Source: Xylanimonas cellulosilytica
GTDB taxonomy: Bacteria; Actinomycetota; Actinomycetes; Actinomycetales; Actinomycetaceae
Assembly (NCBI GenBank): GCA_001072465.1
Contig: JVKM01000036.1
Span: forward strand, 1 to 64,000
Length of the DNA stretch: 64,000 nucleotides
Direction of reading: 5' to 3'
Below are positions 44,523 through 52,968 of this stretch, piece after piece (position 1 is the first letter of the stretch; every line of letters begins with the position of its first letter). The translations under genes and the position numbers were made by a program. Below the pieces are notes generated by a model, which saw only the letters and a list, made by a program, of their open reading frames with translations, did no database searches and was not told where the DNA came from.

Positions 44523-46142
44523 TTAGTGGCTGGACGCACGTCTGGCGCGCGCTGATGCCCTGATTCCTTGTCCGATAACTGTCGCGGTGGTGAGAATCGC
44601 AATGACCAGCGTCGCCGCCATCGCGGCGCTGGGAATCCTCTCCCCCGCCGAAGCCGTCAGCGTCTGCGAGGTCCGAAGCGGGATGTCAGCAGCGAGCGTC
44701 GCCGCCTCCTCGGTACCCGTGCTCGCGAGAATTGAGCCGTCAGGACGAATCACGTACGAGTGACCGGTCGTGGAAGCCTGAACGGCACTGCGCGAATACT
44801 CCATTGCGCGCATGCGCAAGAGCTGGCCCTGCTGCGCGGATTCGCCCGAGGAGCGGAAATGATAGTTGTTCGAGGGAACGACGATCGCTTGACCGCCACG
44901 AGCAACGCCGTCGCCGATCACGAGGGGGTACGCAGCCTCGAAACAGATACCGACGGCGAGGGGAACGCTGCGCCCGTCGCGCGCCTGGATCGTCATCAGG
45001 GGAGGCTCCTCCCCCGCTTCCATGTCCTTGCTGGCCTGAGCAACCTCGGTCGCGAACGAAGCAATGACGTCCCGGAAAGGAATGAACTCGCCAAAGGGAA
45101 CGGGAACGTGCTTGGAATAACGGGTGGACTCGTCCATTCCCATGCCCGGCTCCCACACCGCCAGCCAGTTCTTCACGCGGTCGCGCTCGTTGAGATTCGT
45201 GTAGCCAATCAGGATCGGAGCATCCAGCGCCGTGGCGGCTCGATCGATGGCCTGGCCAATCGCAGGGAATGCAAGCGGATCGCGGTCAACGGATCCCTCG
45301 CCCCAGAGCGCGATGTCGATCGGGTGATCGGTGACCTGCGGCGAACTCGCGAGCTCGAGGGACGCCCGCATGTTGTTATCGGTCACCTCGCCCTCACGGC
45401 TGTATGCCTCGGCTCCGGGCAGCGCGATATCGCCTTGGATGACGCCGACGCGTAACATGCCGTTCTCCGCCTGATTGGGCAAAGAAATTGCGAGGGGTGC
45501 GACGTATACGGCGGCGACGACGAGGGCCAATGCCGGGCGCGAAAACCAGTGCTCACGTACAACGGCGGCGTCGCGAGCCGCGAAGGCGCGCCGCACAAGA
45601 ACGGCAAGAAATACGACGACTGCGGTGATGAGCGTCGTGCCGCCGTAGGGTGCGAGATGGCCGAGGGGCGAATCCACCTGAGGCAAGGCAACAGATCCCC
45701 ATGGAAAGCCCGACCACGGCCAGCGCGAGCGAGCAGCGTCGACGCCTGTCCAGGTCAGCGCAAACAACAACGCCTGGACGAGCGGACCGCGCGCCCACCG
45801 CCACAGCTGCGTCCAGCGCGCAAAGAGCACCCATGCCATCAGGAAGAGAGTCTGCACGAAGGCGAGGACGAACCACGGGGGTGTCGTGCCAACTGCCAGC
45901 GGAATCCAGTTGATGAGAGGAACCCAGAAGCTCATGCCGAACACGAAGGTCACCGTCAGCGCGCGCGGGGCCCTGGCCTCGTCAATGCGCGACAGAAACA
46001 GGGCGAGGGCAGGAACCGATAGCCACCACCAGCCTACGGGTGGAAACGACGCGTACAGCGCGAGGCCGGCAATCGCGGCGATGATCGAATCGCCGCACAC
46101 GTGCGTAAACGATGCGCGCTGGAAGATGTCCTGATGCCCCAC
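44523..46142 (-). CDS. lnt: apolipoprotein N-acyltransferase
   Basis: 539-residue membrane enzyme N-acylating the N-terminal cysteine of lipoproteins. About six to seven transmembrane segments fill the first 200 residues, followed by an extracytoplasmic nitrilase-like domain with the Glu in IALWGEGSVD, Lys in TRYSKHVPVPFGEFIPF and Cys in VGICFEAAYP, and a final transmembrane helix near the C-terminus. GTG 46142 is chosen because GGAGGG lies 6-7 bases upstream; the upstream open frame lies inside helY. It precedes ppm and would process lipoproteins such as the RibY-like protein in this window. Confidence 0.92.
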   Translation of the reverse strand: MGHQDIFQRASFTHVCGDSIIAAIAGLALYASFPPVGWWWLSVPALALFLSRIDEARAPRALTVTFVFGMSFWVPLINWIPLAVGTTPPWFVLAFVQTLFLMAWVLFARWTQLWRWARGPLVQALLFALTWTGVDAARSRWPWSGFPWGSVALPQVDSPLGHLAPYGGTTLITAVVVFLAVLVRRAFAARDAAVVREHWFSRPALALVVAAVYVAPLAISLPNQAENGMLRVGVIQGDIALPGAEAYSREGEVTDNNMRASLELASSPQVTDHPIDIALWGEGSVDRDPLAFPAIGQAIDRAATALDAPILIGYTNLNERDRVKNWLAVWEPGMGMDESTRYSKHVPVPFGEFIPFRDVIASFATEVAQASKDMEAGEEPPLMTIQARDGRSVPLAVGICFEAAYPLVIGDGVARGGQAIVVPSNNYHFRSSGESAQQGQLLRMRAMEYSRSAVQASTTGHSYVIRPDGSILASTGTEEAATLAADIPLRTSQTLTASAGERIPSAAMAATLVIAILTTATVIGQGIRASARARRASSH

Positions 46143-46158
46143 TAGCCCTCCAGGTGTC

Positions 46159-48927
46159 TCAAATTGTTGACCACGCAACGATACCGCGACCGATGCGGTC
46201 CTTCGCGGCCTCGGCTTTACGTGCAAGCTCGCCGCTAGACGACGCCGACGCGATCTGACCGAGGCAGTCCATGACCTGACGCATCCAGCGGACGAAGTCT
46301 CCGGCCTGGATCGGCGTCGCATCGATAGCCGTGGCCAGCGTCGAGCCGTGTGCCCACGCAAGTGTGGCAGCCATCAGACCGGCGTCGAGGCTCGGGGTCA
46401 GGTCGCAGCCACAGGCCTTCTCGACGCGGTGCACGCGCTCCAGGGTCGCGAGGCTCTCGTGCCAGGCTTCCTGCAGTCGAATGCCCACGCCCGCAGGCGC
46501 CAGCTGCTGGGCATCGTCGTCGGAGCGAGAATCGTAGACGAGCGCAGACACCATCGACGCGAGCTCCGCCTCGTCGAGCTCATTCCACGTGCCCTCATTC
46601 ATCGACATTGCGACCACCAGGTCGCGCTCACCAAAGATTCGGCGCAAGCGTTGACCTGCGTCTGTGACCTCGTCCCCCGACAAAAAGCCGAGACGTTCGA
46701 GGACCGCGCAGACACGATCGAACTGGGCAGCCACGGAACCTGTCTGGGAGTCGATGGACGAGCGGAGACGATCGATCTCGCGCGCCAGGCGGGCCCACTG
46801 GGCACCCGCCCGAGCGTGCTCCTCGCGATGCGGGCAGCGGTGCACCGGATGCTGACGCAGTGCGACACGCAGTGCCGAGATCGGATCAGAGGCCTGCGTG
46901 GAATCTACTGGGACGTCGTAGATGCCCTTGGCTACGCCGGAACGCAGCTCCCCGGCGATGCGCGTGCGCTCCTTCGTGCGCCGTAGTGCCGAGCCACCGG
47001 GAATGGACATATGGCCGACGACGGCAATGGCACCGCGCACGTCTTCGGGGGCCAGTGCCCTCCACGTGGCGTCCTCCCCGATCACCGAGACCTCAACCCT
47101 GCCTGAGGCGCTGGTCGCCTTCGCCCCAACGACACACAGACGCGTCTTGCGGCCACGAGTCAGTGCGAGGACGTCGCCCGGGCGCACGCCGGACAGAAGA
47201 CGACGCGATTCATCTCGTGCCTCGCGCTTGCGCGCACGTGCGCCGGACTTCTCCGCCTGACCCAACTGGTCGCGCAGCGTCAGGTACTCGCGGACATCGC
47301 CGTGCGAACACGACAGGTCCTCGGCCGTCGCGTCGCGCTGAGCCTCCAACTCGGTTAGTCGCGACGCGAGCGCGACGACAGCGGAATCGGCCTGATACTG
47401 TGCGAAAGAGGACGCCAGGACCTTGCGAGTCTGGGCGCGCGTCGAGCGCGCGAGCAGGTTGACGACCATGTTGTATGTCGGAGTGAACGCGGAAATCAAC
47501 GGGTACGTGCGCTTCGACGCGAGGGCTGCGACCTCTTCGGGTGCCACTCCCCCACGATGCGAGACGACAGCGTGCCCTTCGGTGTCGATACCGCGACGCC
47601 CCGCGCGTCCCGAGAGCTGCGTGTATTCACCGGCGGACAGAGAGACATGCGCCGAGCCGTTCCACTTCGTCAGCGATTCGATGACGACTGTGCGCGCCGG
47701 CATATTGATGCCGAGCGCGAGCGTCTCGGTCGCGTACACCATCTTGACGAGGCCGCGCGAAAACAGGTGCTCGACGCTCTCTTTCATGAGGGGCAGCATT
47801 CCGGCGTGGTGGGCGGCGATGCCGCGCATGAGGCCACGTTTCCACGCCTCGGCGCCAAGGACGGTGGCATCCTCGGGAGGAAGGAGCGCGATGACGTCAT
47901 CCACGTAGCTCTCGATCTCGGCGGCCTCCGAGCGGGTCGTCAGCGTGATGCGCGTGGAGAGGATCTGGCGCACCGCATCCTCGCATCCTGCCCGCGAGAA
48001 GATGAACGTGATGGCGGGCAGCAGCCGCGCGCGATCAAGAGAAATCAGTGTCGAGGGGCGCGACTCACGACGCACGCGAACCTCACGGTTCCACGAGCGT
48101 GAGCCGCGCCCGCCGCGCATCCCGGAGTCCCGCGTCGCTGCCACGAGCTCGGGATTGAGCTTCCCCTTGCCGGTGGGGGCGTACAGGTCAAAGATGTCCT
48201 CGCCGACGATCATGTGCTGGTAGAGCGGGACGGGACGCTTTTCGGACACGATGATCTCACAGGTGGAGCGCACTTCCCGGATCCATGCGCCGAACTCTTC
48301 CGCGTTCGACACCGTGGCCGACAGCGCGATGATTGCGACGTGTGCGGGCAGGTGAATGATCACTTCCTCCCAGACCGGGCCGCGCATCTTATCCGCCAGG
48401 TAGTGGACCTCGTCGAGGATGACGACGCCCAAGTCGCTCAGGGATGCGCCCGCGTAGATCATGTTGCGCAGGACCTCTGTCGTCATCACGACGACAGGGG
48501 CACCGGAGTTCACCGACGTGTCTCCGGTCGCGAGGCCGACATTGTCCGCGCCGTAGAGGTCGCACAGCTCCAGGTACTTCTGGTTGGACAAAGCCTTGAT
48601 CGGCGTCGTGTAGAACGCGCGCATTCCCTGCTCAAGGGCCACGTAAGCGCCAAACTGGCCGACGATCGTCTTTCCCGCACCTGTGGGTGCAGCAACGAGG
48701 ACGGAGCTGCCAGCCTCGACGGCATCGAGTGCCTGGATCTGGAACGGGTCCGGGGTGAAGCTCAGCGTGGACACCCAACGGGCGCGCAGCGACGAGGCGG
48801 CCAGCGCCTCGGCCTTGTACGCTGCGTAGCGCTGGGCTGCACTGCCCACGCCGAGATCGACTTCCTCCTCGCACTGGCTGACGTTCTCAGTATCCCGGGT
48901 GCGGTGTCGACGTCGTTTGGGGCTCAC
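46159..48927 (-). CDS. helY: DEAD/DEAH-box RNA helicase HelY (Ski2/Mtr4-like)
   Basis: 922-residue superfamily-2 helicase. Motifs in order are Q region FTPDPFQIQALDAVEAG, Walker A APTGAGKT (about 80-87), DEVH in VVILDEVHYLAD, SAT in IIALSATVSN, and the motif VI region QLSGRAGRRGIDTEGHAV. A C-terminal DSHCT-type helical region follows (LDEAELASMVSALVYDSR). The family acts on RNA; the mycobacterial homologue is HelY next to pafBC. GTG 48927 overlaps the pafC stop (GTGA); earlier frame residues lie in pafC. It is followed 16 bases later by lnt. Confidence 0.94.
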   Translation of the reverse strand: MSPKRRRHRTRDTENVSQCEEEVDLGVGSAAQRYAAYKAEALAASSLRARWVSTLSFTPDPFQIQALDAVEAGSSVLVAAPTGAGKTIVGQFGAYVALEQGMRAFYTTPIKALSNQKYLELCDLYGADNVGLATGDTSVNSGAPVVVMTTEVLRNMIYAGASLSDLGVVILDEVHYLADKMRGPVWEEVIIHLPAHVAIIALSATVSNAEEFGAWIREVRSTCEIIVSEKRPVPLYQHMIVGEDIFDLYAPTGKGKLNPELVAATRDSGMRGGRGSRSWNREVRVRRESRPSTLISLDRARLLPAITFIFSRAGCEDAVRQILSTRITLTTRSEAAEIESYVDDVIALLPPEDATVLGAEAWKRGLMRGIAAHHAGMLPLMKESVEHLFSRGLVKMVYATETLALGINMPARTVVIESLTKWNGSAHVSLSAGEYTQLSGRAGRRGIDTEGHAVVSHRGGVAPEEVAALASKRTYPLISAFTPTYNMVVNLLARSTRAQTRKVLASSFAQYQADSAVVALASRLTELEAQRDATAEDLSCSHGDVREYLTLRDQLGQAEKSGARARKREARDESRRLLSGVRPGDVLALTRGRKTRLCVVGAKATSASGRVEVSVIGEDATWRALAPEDVRGAIAVVGHMSIPGGSALRRTKERTRIAGELRSGVAKGIYDVPVDSTQASDPISALRVALRQHPVHRCPHREEHARAGAQWARLAREIDRLRSSIDSQTGSVAAQFDRVCAVLERLGFLSGDEVTDAGQRLRRIFGERDLVVAMSMNEGTWNELDEAELASMVSALVYDSRSDDDAQQLAPAGVGIRLQEAWHESLATLERVHRVEKACGCDLTPSLDAGLMAATLAWAHGSTLATAIDATPIQAGDFVRWMRQVMDCLGQIASASSSGELARKAEAAKDRIGRGIVAWSTI

Positions 48928-49862
48928 GATGCATCCTCTCGGGTCCAGATCGACAAAACTGAGCGCGCACGGCGTGCGGCTTCGTCGCGCATATCCGGCG
49001 TCGCTGCGCGCAGGTGTGGGGCAATGTCGATGAGGAGGCTCAGGCCCCACTGTTCGTTCCAGACAGGCAGGGTGATGCGCGCTCCCCCACCGTCCAGATC
49101 GGCGAGGATATCACCGTTGTATTCGTCGGCGATCCACCGGGCATCGCGATCGACGTCGAGCGTCCAGGTGGGTGCATCATGACGCACGCGGCGCGGCTCT
49201 TCGACGCGCGGGCCCTCGCCACGCACGTCGCTGATCGACGCGACCGCGAAGCTGCGAACCTCCCCCGCGCGAGTGCACCAGCCGCGCAGCAGCCAGCCGC
49301 TCGCGCTCGCCTCGAGCGACCACGGGTCGACGATGCGGCGCGTGCGAACGCCAGAAGCGGACACGTAGGTGAAAGACACACGTTCTTCGCGCAAGAGGGC
49401 GTCGCGCAGGGTCTCGAGGCTCTCGCTCGACGAGGCCAGAGATGGAATGGCCTCCACGTGCTGTTCGGCGTCGGCCTCTTTCAAGCCGCCAAGCGCGCAG
49501 ACGACGAGGGCGGCATGCGGAACATGAGCGGCAAGATCCGTGCCAAGCAGCGGGGTGATCGCGGACAGTCCGATGAGAAGAGCCTGCGCCTCTAGCGTGG
49601 ACAGACGCAGCGGCGCCGAGGCGCCCAGCGTCGAGCGTAGTGACACGCGCTGTTCTCGCTCGTAGAGCTCCCAATCGACCTCGAAAGACGCGCCGGGCAG
49701 TGAATCTCCAACGGACGCTAGATACTCGATATCACGACGCACCTGTCGGCGAGTTCGATGAAAATGCGCAGCGATCTCATCGACGCTCGCGCCCGGATGG
49801 TCACTCATCCACGCCACCATCGAAGCGAGGCGAACAACGGCCAACTGTACGTTCTCAGGCAT
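48924..49862 (-). CDS. pafC: WYL-domain transcriptional regulator PafC
   Basis: 312 residues. The N-terminal winged helix (about 5-60, VRLASMVAWMSDHPGASVDEIAAHF) is followed by a middle domain and the WYL domain near 175-250 (RVSFTYVSASGVRTRRIVDPWSLEASASGWLLRGWC, where W and the following residues mark the fold; sensing region for single-stranded nucleic acid). PafBC activates DNA-damage genes independent of LexA in mycobacteria. ATG 49862 overlaps the pafB stop and has GGGGTGA upstream; GTG 49871 is an alternative. It is third in the pafB-pafC-helY coupled string. Confidence 0.9.
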   Translation of the reverse strand: MPENVQLAVVRLASMVAWMSDHPGASVDEIAAHFHRTRRQVRRDIEYLASVGDSLPGASFEVDWELYEREQRVSLRSTLGASAPLRLSTLEAQALLIGLSAITPLLGTDLAAHVPHAALVVCALGGLKEADAEQHVEAIPSLASSSESLETLRDALLREERVSFTYVSASGVRTRRIVDPWSLEASASGWLLRGWCTRAGEVRSFAVASISDVRGEGPRVEEPRRVRHDAPTWTLDVDRDARWIADEYNGDILADLDGGGARITLPVWNEQWGLSLLIDIAPHLRAATPDMRDEAARRARSVLSIWTREDAS

Positions 49863-50787
49863 TGCGCTCACCCCACGTCGCGGCCGCTCGCAGGCGCGTC
49901 ACCATCGCGTCGCGCAGGGACTCGGGTGATACGACGACCACGTCACATGCCAGGGGTAGAAGGCGACCAATCCACGTTCCCATCTCTGCGCCTTCAAGCG
50001 CGACACGCTCCCAGCCGTGCCGATGCGAACCGTGCTCCTCAGACAATGCCCCGGCCTCGTAACCGTGAAGAAGTGTGCGCGCAGTGCAGTCCCCACGCAC
50101 GTCGACGACGGGAGAGACGAACGATGACACACGCGGAAACGCTGCTCCCTCGGGCGGGAGCGATGCATCTCCCGGCTCCCCGATAAACGAAATCTGGGAG
50201 CGAATGCGCGACACACGGAATGTACGCTCGCTGCCGCGATCGAGGTCCCATCCCCACAGGTACAAGGCGCGGCCCTGGACCGACAGGGCCCACGGCTCGA
50301 CGGAGCGCTCTGTGAGCTCGCGAGATCCCGGGTAGTCGAAGCACACCACGCGCCGCTCGCGAATTGCCTGCGACAACACGGTAGCTGCCCCGAGGCCGGT
50401 GAGACCCAGGCGAATCGTGGGAGTAGAAACATCGTCGGAGGAAGCTGCAGCCGCCTTCGCATCGATGGCATCAGCGAAAAATTCGCTACTATCCCACGCG
50501 CGTGCAGCCAGCGACATCAGCGCACGATCGGCACTGGTCACCTCGATGCCGGGCGCAAAAGAATCCCAGGCGATGCTGTAACGCTCCCCCGAGTGAATCG
50601 TCATGTGGGCACCCGCGTCACGCAGCGCATCTTTGTCTCGTTGAAACTGCGTTTCAAAGGCATCGTCCGCGAGCCCCTGATATCCGGGAAGAGCACGCAA
50701 TTGCGCCTTCGTGCGCCCGGGACGCGCGCCCAGGAGCTCCACAAAAAGCTCGAGGACGCGCACGTTAGCGTTGACAGCGGTACTCAC
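49855..50787 (-). CDS. pafB: WYL-domain transcriptional regulator PafB
   Basis: 310 residues. A winged helix near 8-60 (RVLELFVELLGARPGRTKAQLRAL) precedes the WYL domain near 150-235 (RVVCFDYPGSRELTERSVEPWALSVQGRALYLWGWDL). A WCX-like C-terminal dimerisation region follows. It would form a heterodimer with PafC to control the mitomycin-inducible DNA-damage response. GTG 50787 has TAGGGT 6 bases upstream and no ribosome site, so it probably begins a leaderless pafB-pafC-helY-lnt-ppm transcript. No proteasome (prcAB, pup) genes lie nearby. Confidence 0.88.
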   Translation of the reverse strand: MSTAVNANVRVLELFVELLGARPGRTKAQLRALPGYQGLADDAFETQFQRDKDALRDAGAHMTIHSGERYSIAWDSFAPGIEVTSADRALMSLAARAWDSSEFFADAIDAKAAAASSDDVSTPTIRLGLTGLGAATVLSQAIRERRVVCFDYPGSRELTERSVEPWALSVQGRALYLWGWDLDRGSERTFRVSRIRSQISFIGEPGDASLPPEGAAFPRVSSFVSPVVDVRGDCTARTLLHGYEAGALSEEHGSHRHGWERVALEGAEMGTWIGRLLPLACDVVVVSPESLRDAMVTRLRAAATWGERNA

Positions 50788-50793
50788 CCGCCT

Positions 50794-50799
50794 ACCCTA
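50794..50799 (-). promoter_or_regulatory. candidate -10 element for leaderless pafB mRNA
   Basis: TAGGGT on the minus strand, 6 bases before the pafB GTG. Confidence 0.45.
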
Positions 50800-50836
50800 C
50801 GCGAAACGCACGCGTCCCGGGCATACGGCGCACCGT

Positions 50837-51886
50837 TTAGGACTGAGGCGACGCGGCATCAGCTGTGCTCGCGTACTCGTTGGTCACGATGACGGTCGGA
50901 TCGACGTCTCCTTCGAGGACCCCAATCGACGTCAGGAACGACACCATGGAAGACCAAGTGGCAAGGTCCTGCATGCCGTCAGCGTGGGCATCGTCTCCGA
51001 GCCACAGAGGAACGGTCGCAGCGAGTACAGCATTGGCTGCGGCCAGCGACGTCTCGTCGCTGAGCGTCGTATCCCACTTTGCCGTCGCGTCAATCGCAAC
51101 CTGGGGATCGGCCGCGATCACGTTCATCGCCTCGGTTGTTGCGGACACGACCGCGCGTGCCGCATCAGGGTGGGCCTGCGCCCATTCGCGCGTCGTAATA
51201 ATCGAGGCCGCCACCAGCGGAGTCGAGGCACCATCCAACGGGATCTCCCGGATGTCGATGCCCGCGAGTCTCATCTGCACCGCGTCATTGTTGGTAAAGC
51301 CAACGACTGCGTCCACCTGGCCAGCCGCGAGGGCCGCCTGCTGTGTGTAGCCGATCGACGAAATGGTCACGTCCGATGTCTGCAGGGCACCGGCCTTGAT
51401 AGCGGCAAGAGTGGCGTAGTAGCTCGAACCATACTCACCCGGAATACCGATGTTTTTTCCGGCGAGGTCAGCCAGGCTCGTGATTGATGACGAGGCGGGG
51501 ACGATGACACTCCCCGGGTAGGTCGCGTAATACTGGCCAATCGACACGAGGTCCATACCCTGTGAGGCGGCAACCGCAGCCTCGTCGCCGGAGGCAATGA
51601 CCACGTCCTCCTGGCCGGCGAGAAGCGCCGTGAACAGGCCCTCGTCCGAGCCGTGATGGCGAACGGTGGGCGTGATGCCGGCGTCGTTATACAGCCCCTG
51701 AGAATCAGCGACATAGACGGGGGCAAACTGCACGTTCGGGATGTAGGTCAGACCGATCGTCACGTCCGAGGCGCCCTGCGAGGACGTGCCCGACTGCGTG
51801 GCGCTGGGGCCGGTTGCGCAAGCGCCCAGTACCAGCGAGGCGCTGGCAGCGATAACGGTCGCGCGAACGATAGTGGAAAGCTTCAA
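50837..51886 (-). CDS. ribY: ABC transporter substrate-binding lipoprotein, RibY-like
   Basis: 349-residue NMT1/THI5-type solute-binding protein. A lipoprotein signal ends in LVLGAC with Cys23. The periplasmic-binding fold starts DVTIGLTYIPNVQFAPVYVADSQGLY and includes IGIPGEYGSSYYATL and VDAVVGFTNNDAVQMRL. The TTG start at 51886 follows AAGGAG at about 8 bases. Close relatives bind thiamine precursors, but the FMN riboswitch upstream of the operon argues for riboflavin (RibY of RibXY). It follows the permease gene by 12 bases; no ATP-binding gene is present. Confidence is high for the family, moderate for the ligand. Confidence 0.85.
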   Translation of the reverse strand: MKLSTIVRATVIAASASLVLGACATGPSATQSGTSSQGASDVTIGLTYIPNVQFAPVYVADSQGLYNDAGITPTVRHHGSDEGLFTALLAGQEDVVIASGDEAAVAASQGMDLVSIGQYYATYPGSVIVPASSSITSLADLAGKNIGIPGEYGSSYYATLAAIKAGALQTSDVTISSIGYTQQAALAAGQVDAVVGFTNNDAVQMRLAGIDIREIPLDGASTPLVAASIITTREWAQAHPDAARAVVSATTEAMNVIAADPQVAIDATAKWDTTLSDETSLAAANAVLAATVPLWLGDDAHADGMQDLATWSSMVSFLTSIGVLEGDVDPTVIVTNEYASTADAASPQS

Positions 51887-51898
51887 GGGATGTCTCCT

Positions 51899-52672
51899 TC
51901 ACTGCGTGATGGCGTAGCGCTTCGACCGCTCGATTCGATACACGATGACGTACAAAATTGTTGCCATGATGCACAGGATCGCGATGACGACAAACATGCC
52001 GGCGGTGTCCACGTTGCTTCTCATTTGAGTGAGTACCTGCCCGAGCCCGGACCCTCCCATGACCATCTCCCCCACGACCGCGCCCGTCACAGACAGAGCA
52101 AACCCGTTACGCAGGCCGCCCAGAATCGCGGGGGCGGCAAGAGGTAGCTCCATATGTGTGGCCATCGTCCAGCCCGTCGCGCCGTCGAGCGCGGCGGCTT
52201 CAAGAAGCTCGCGATCGATATGACGTAAACCGACGACGGTGGACACGAGGATCGGGAAGAACACCATCAGTGCGCACAGCACGATGACCGGCGTGATGCC
52301 ATACCCGACCCACAGCACGAGAATGGGGGCAATTGCGATGGCGGGCAACGCTTGGGTTGCTCCAAGGAAGGGTTCCACCGCAGCGGCCAACAGCCGCCAT
52401 CGGTAGATCGCATACGCGAGTGGCAGCGCAACGACCGTTCCGAGCGCGCACCCTGCAATAGCCTCGCCTCCCGTCACCGCGATCTGGCGCCAGGTGGAAG
52501 GGCGCTGGAGCAGCGCCACGCCTTTTCGGGCAACAGCAAGCGGATCGGGCAGACGCCAGGCTTCGATGCCGGTCAGCGTCGTCGTCAGCCACCATCCCGC
52601 CAGCATAAAGGCAAGGAAGATGATCGGTGCCGCGACGGTGAGCGCACCGCGGGGCTTGTTCCGAATTGCCAC
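51899..52672 (-). CDS. ribX: ABC transporter permease, RibX-like
   Basis: 257-residue BPD-transport permease with about six transmembrane helices. The cytoplasmic EAA loop reads LEAAALDGATGWTMATHMEL, the contact site for an ATPase subunit. It belongs to the SsuC/TauC/ThiX group of permeases. GTG 52672 has only a weak GGAAAG upstream; it lies 3 bases after the stop of an in-frame 18-codon leader frame whose ribosome site is in the riboswitch, so translational coupling is possible. Riboflavin specificity is inferred from the FMN riboswitch. Confidence 0.85.
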   Translation of the reverse strand: MAIRNKPRGALTVAAPIIFLAFMLAGWWLTTTLTGIEAWRLPDPLAVARKGVALLQRPSTWRQIAVTGGEAIAGCALGTVVALPLAYAIYRWRLLAAAVEPFLGATQALPAIAIAPILVLWVGYGITPVIVLCALMVFFPILVSTVVGLRHIDRELLEAAALDGATGWTMATHMELPLAAPAILGGLRNGFALSVTGAVVGEMVMGGSGLGQVLTQMRSNVDTAGMFVVIAILCIMATILYVIVYRIERSKRYAITQ

Positions 52673-52675
52673 GAC

Positions 52676-52732
52676 TTACTTTCCGACACCGGGGGGTACG
52701 CGCAGCACAGCAGACGCAGGGATGCGCCTCAT
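52676..52732 (-). CDS. possible 18-residue leader peptide between riboswitch and ribX
   Basis: ATG 52732 is preceded by GGAGGAG, the 3' end of the FMN riboswitch, with 3-4 bases between. It encodes a basic 18-residue peptide ending in PPGVGK and stops with TAA 3 bases before the ribX GTG, in the same frame. The best ribosome site of the operon thus points to this frame, not to ribX. Translation is unproven. Confidence 0.35.
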   Translation of the reverse strand: MRRIPASAVLRVPPGVGK

Positions 52733-52740
52733 GCACTCCT

Positions 52741-52853
52741 CCCATCCGGACTTTAACCGTCGGTGCCGGAATTTCACCGGCTCAACCGCCCTCGTTCTGT
52801 GAAGGCGGGTCGCGGACTATCACCGCCGGTTCGGACTTTCACCGACCCCGGAG
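52741..52853 (-). ncRNA. FMN riboswitch (RFN element)
   Basis: Reading the minus strand, conserved RFN blocks occur in order: TCCGGGGTCGGTGAAAGTCC, CCGGCGGTGATAGTCCGCGA, GCCGGTGAAATTCCGGCACC, GACGGTTAAAGTCCGGATGG, then GAGGAG. TCCGG at the 5' end and CCGGA at the 3' end close helix P1. FMN binding should lower expression of the ribX-ribY operon, most likely by hiding the GGAGGAG ribosome site directly at its 3' end. Confidence 0.92.
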
Positions 52854-52917
52854 TACTCGTGTGCCATTGTGCCACCGACCGGCGCGCTGCGCGAGGCGTA
52901 TCCGCTATGAAAGAACA

Positions 52918-52953
52918 GGCGGCCGGACGGGATCTCCTCCCGGTCCGGCCGCC
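52918..52953 (-). terminator. rpe terminator hairpin
   Basis: Eleven-base arms GGCGGCCGGAC / GTCCGGCCGCC enclosing a smaller GGGA/TCCC pair, 15 bases past the rpe stop; TGTTCTTTC follows on the minus strand. Confidence 0.65.
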
Positions 52954-52968
52954 GAAATAAGTGTGCGA

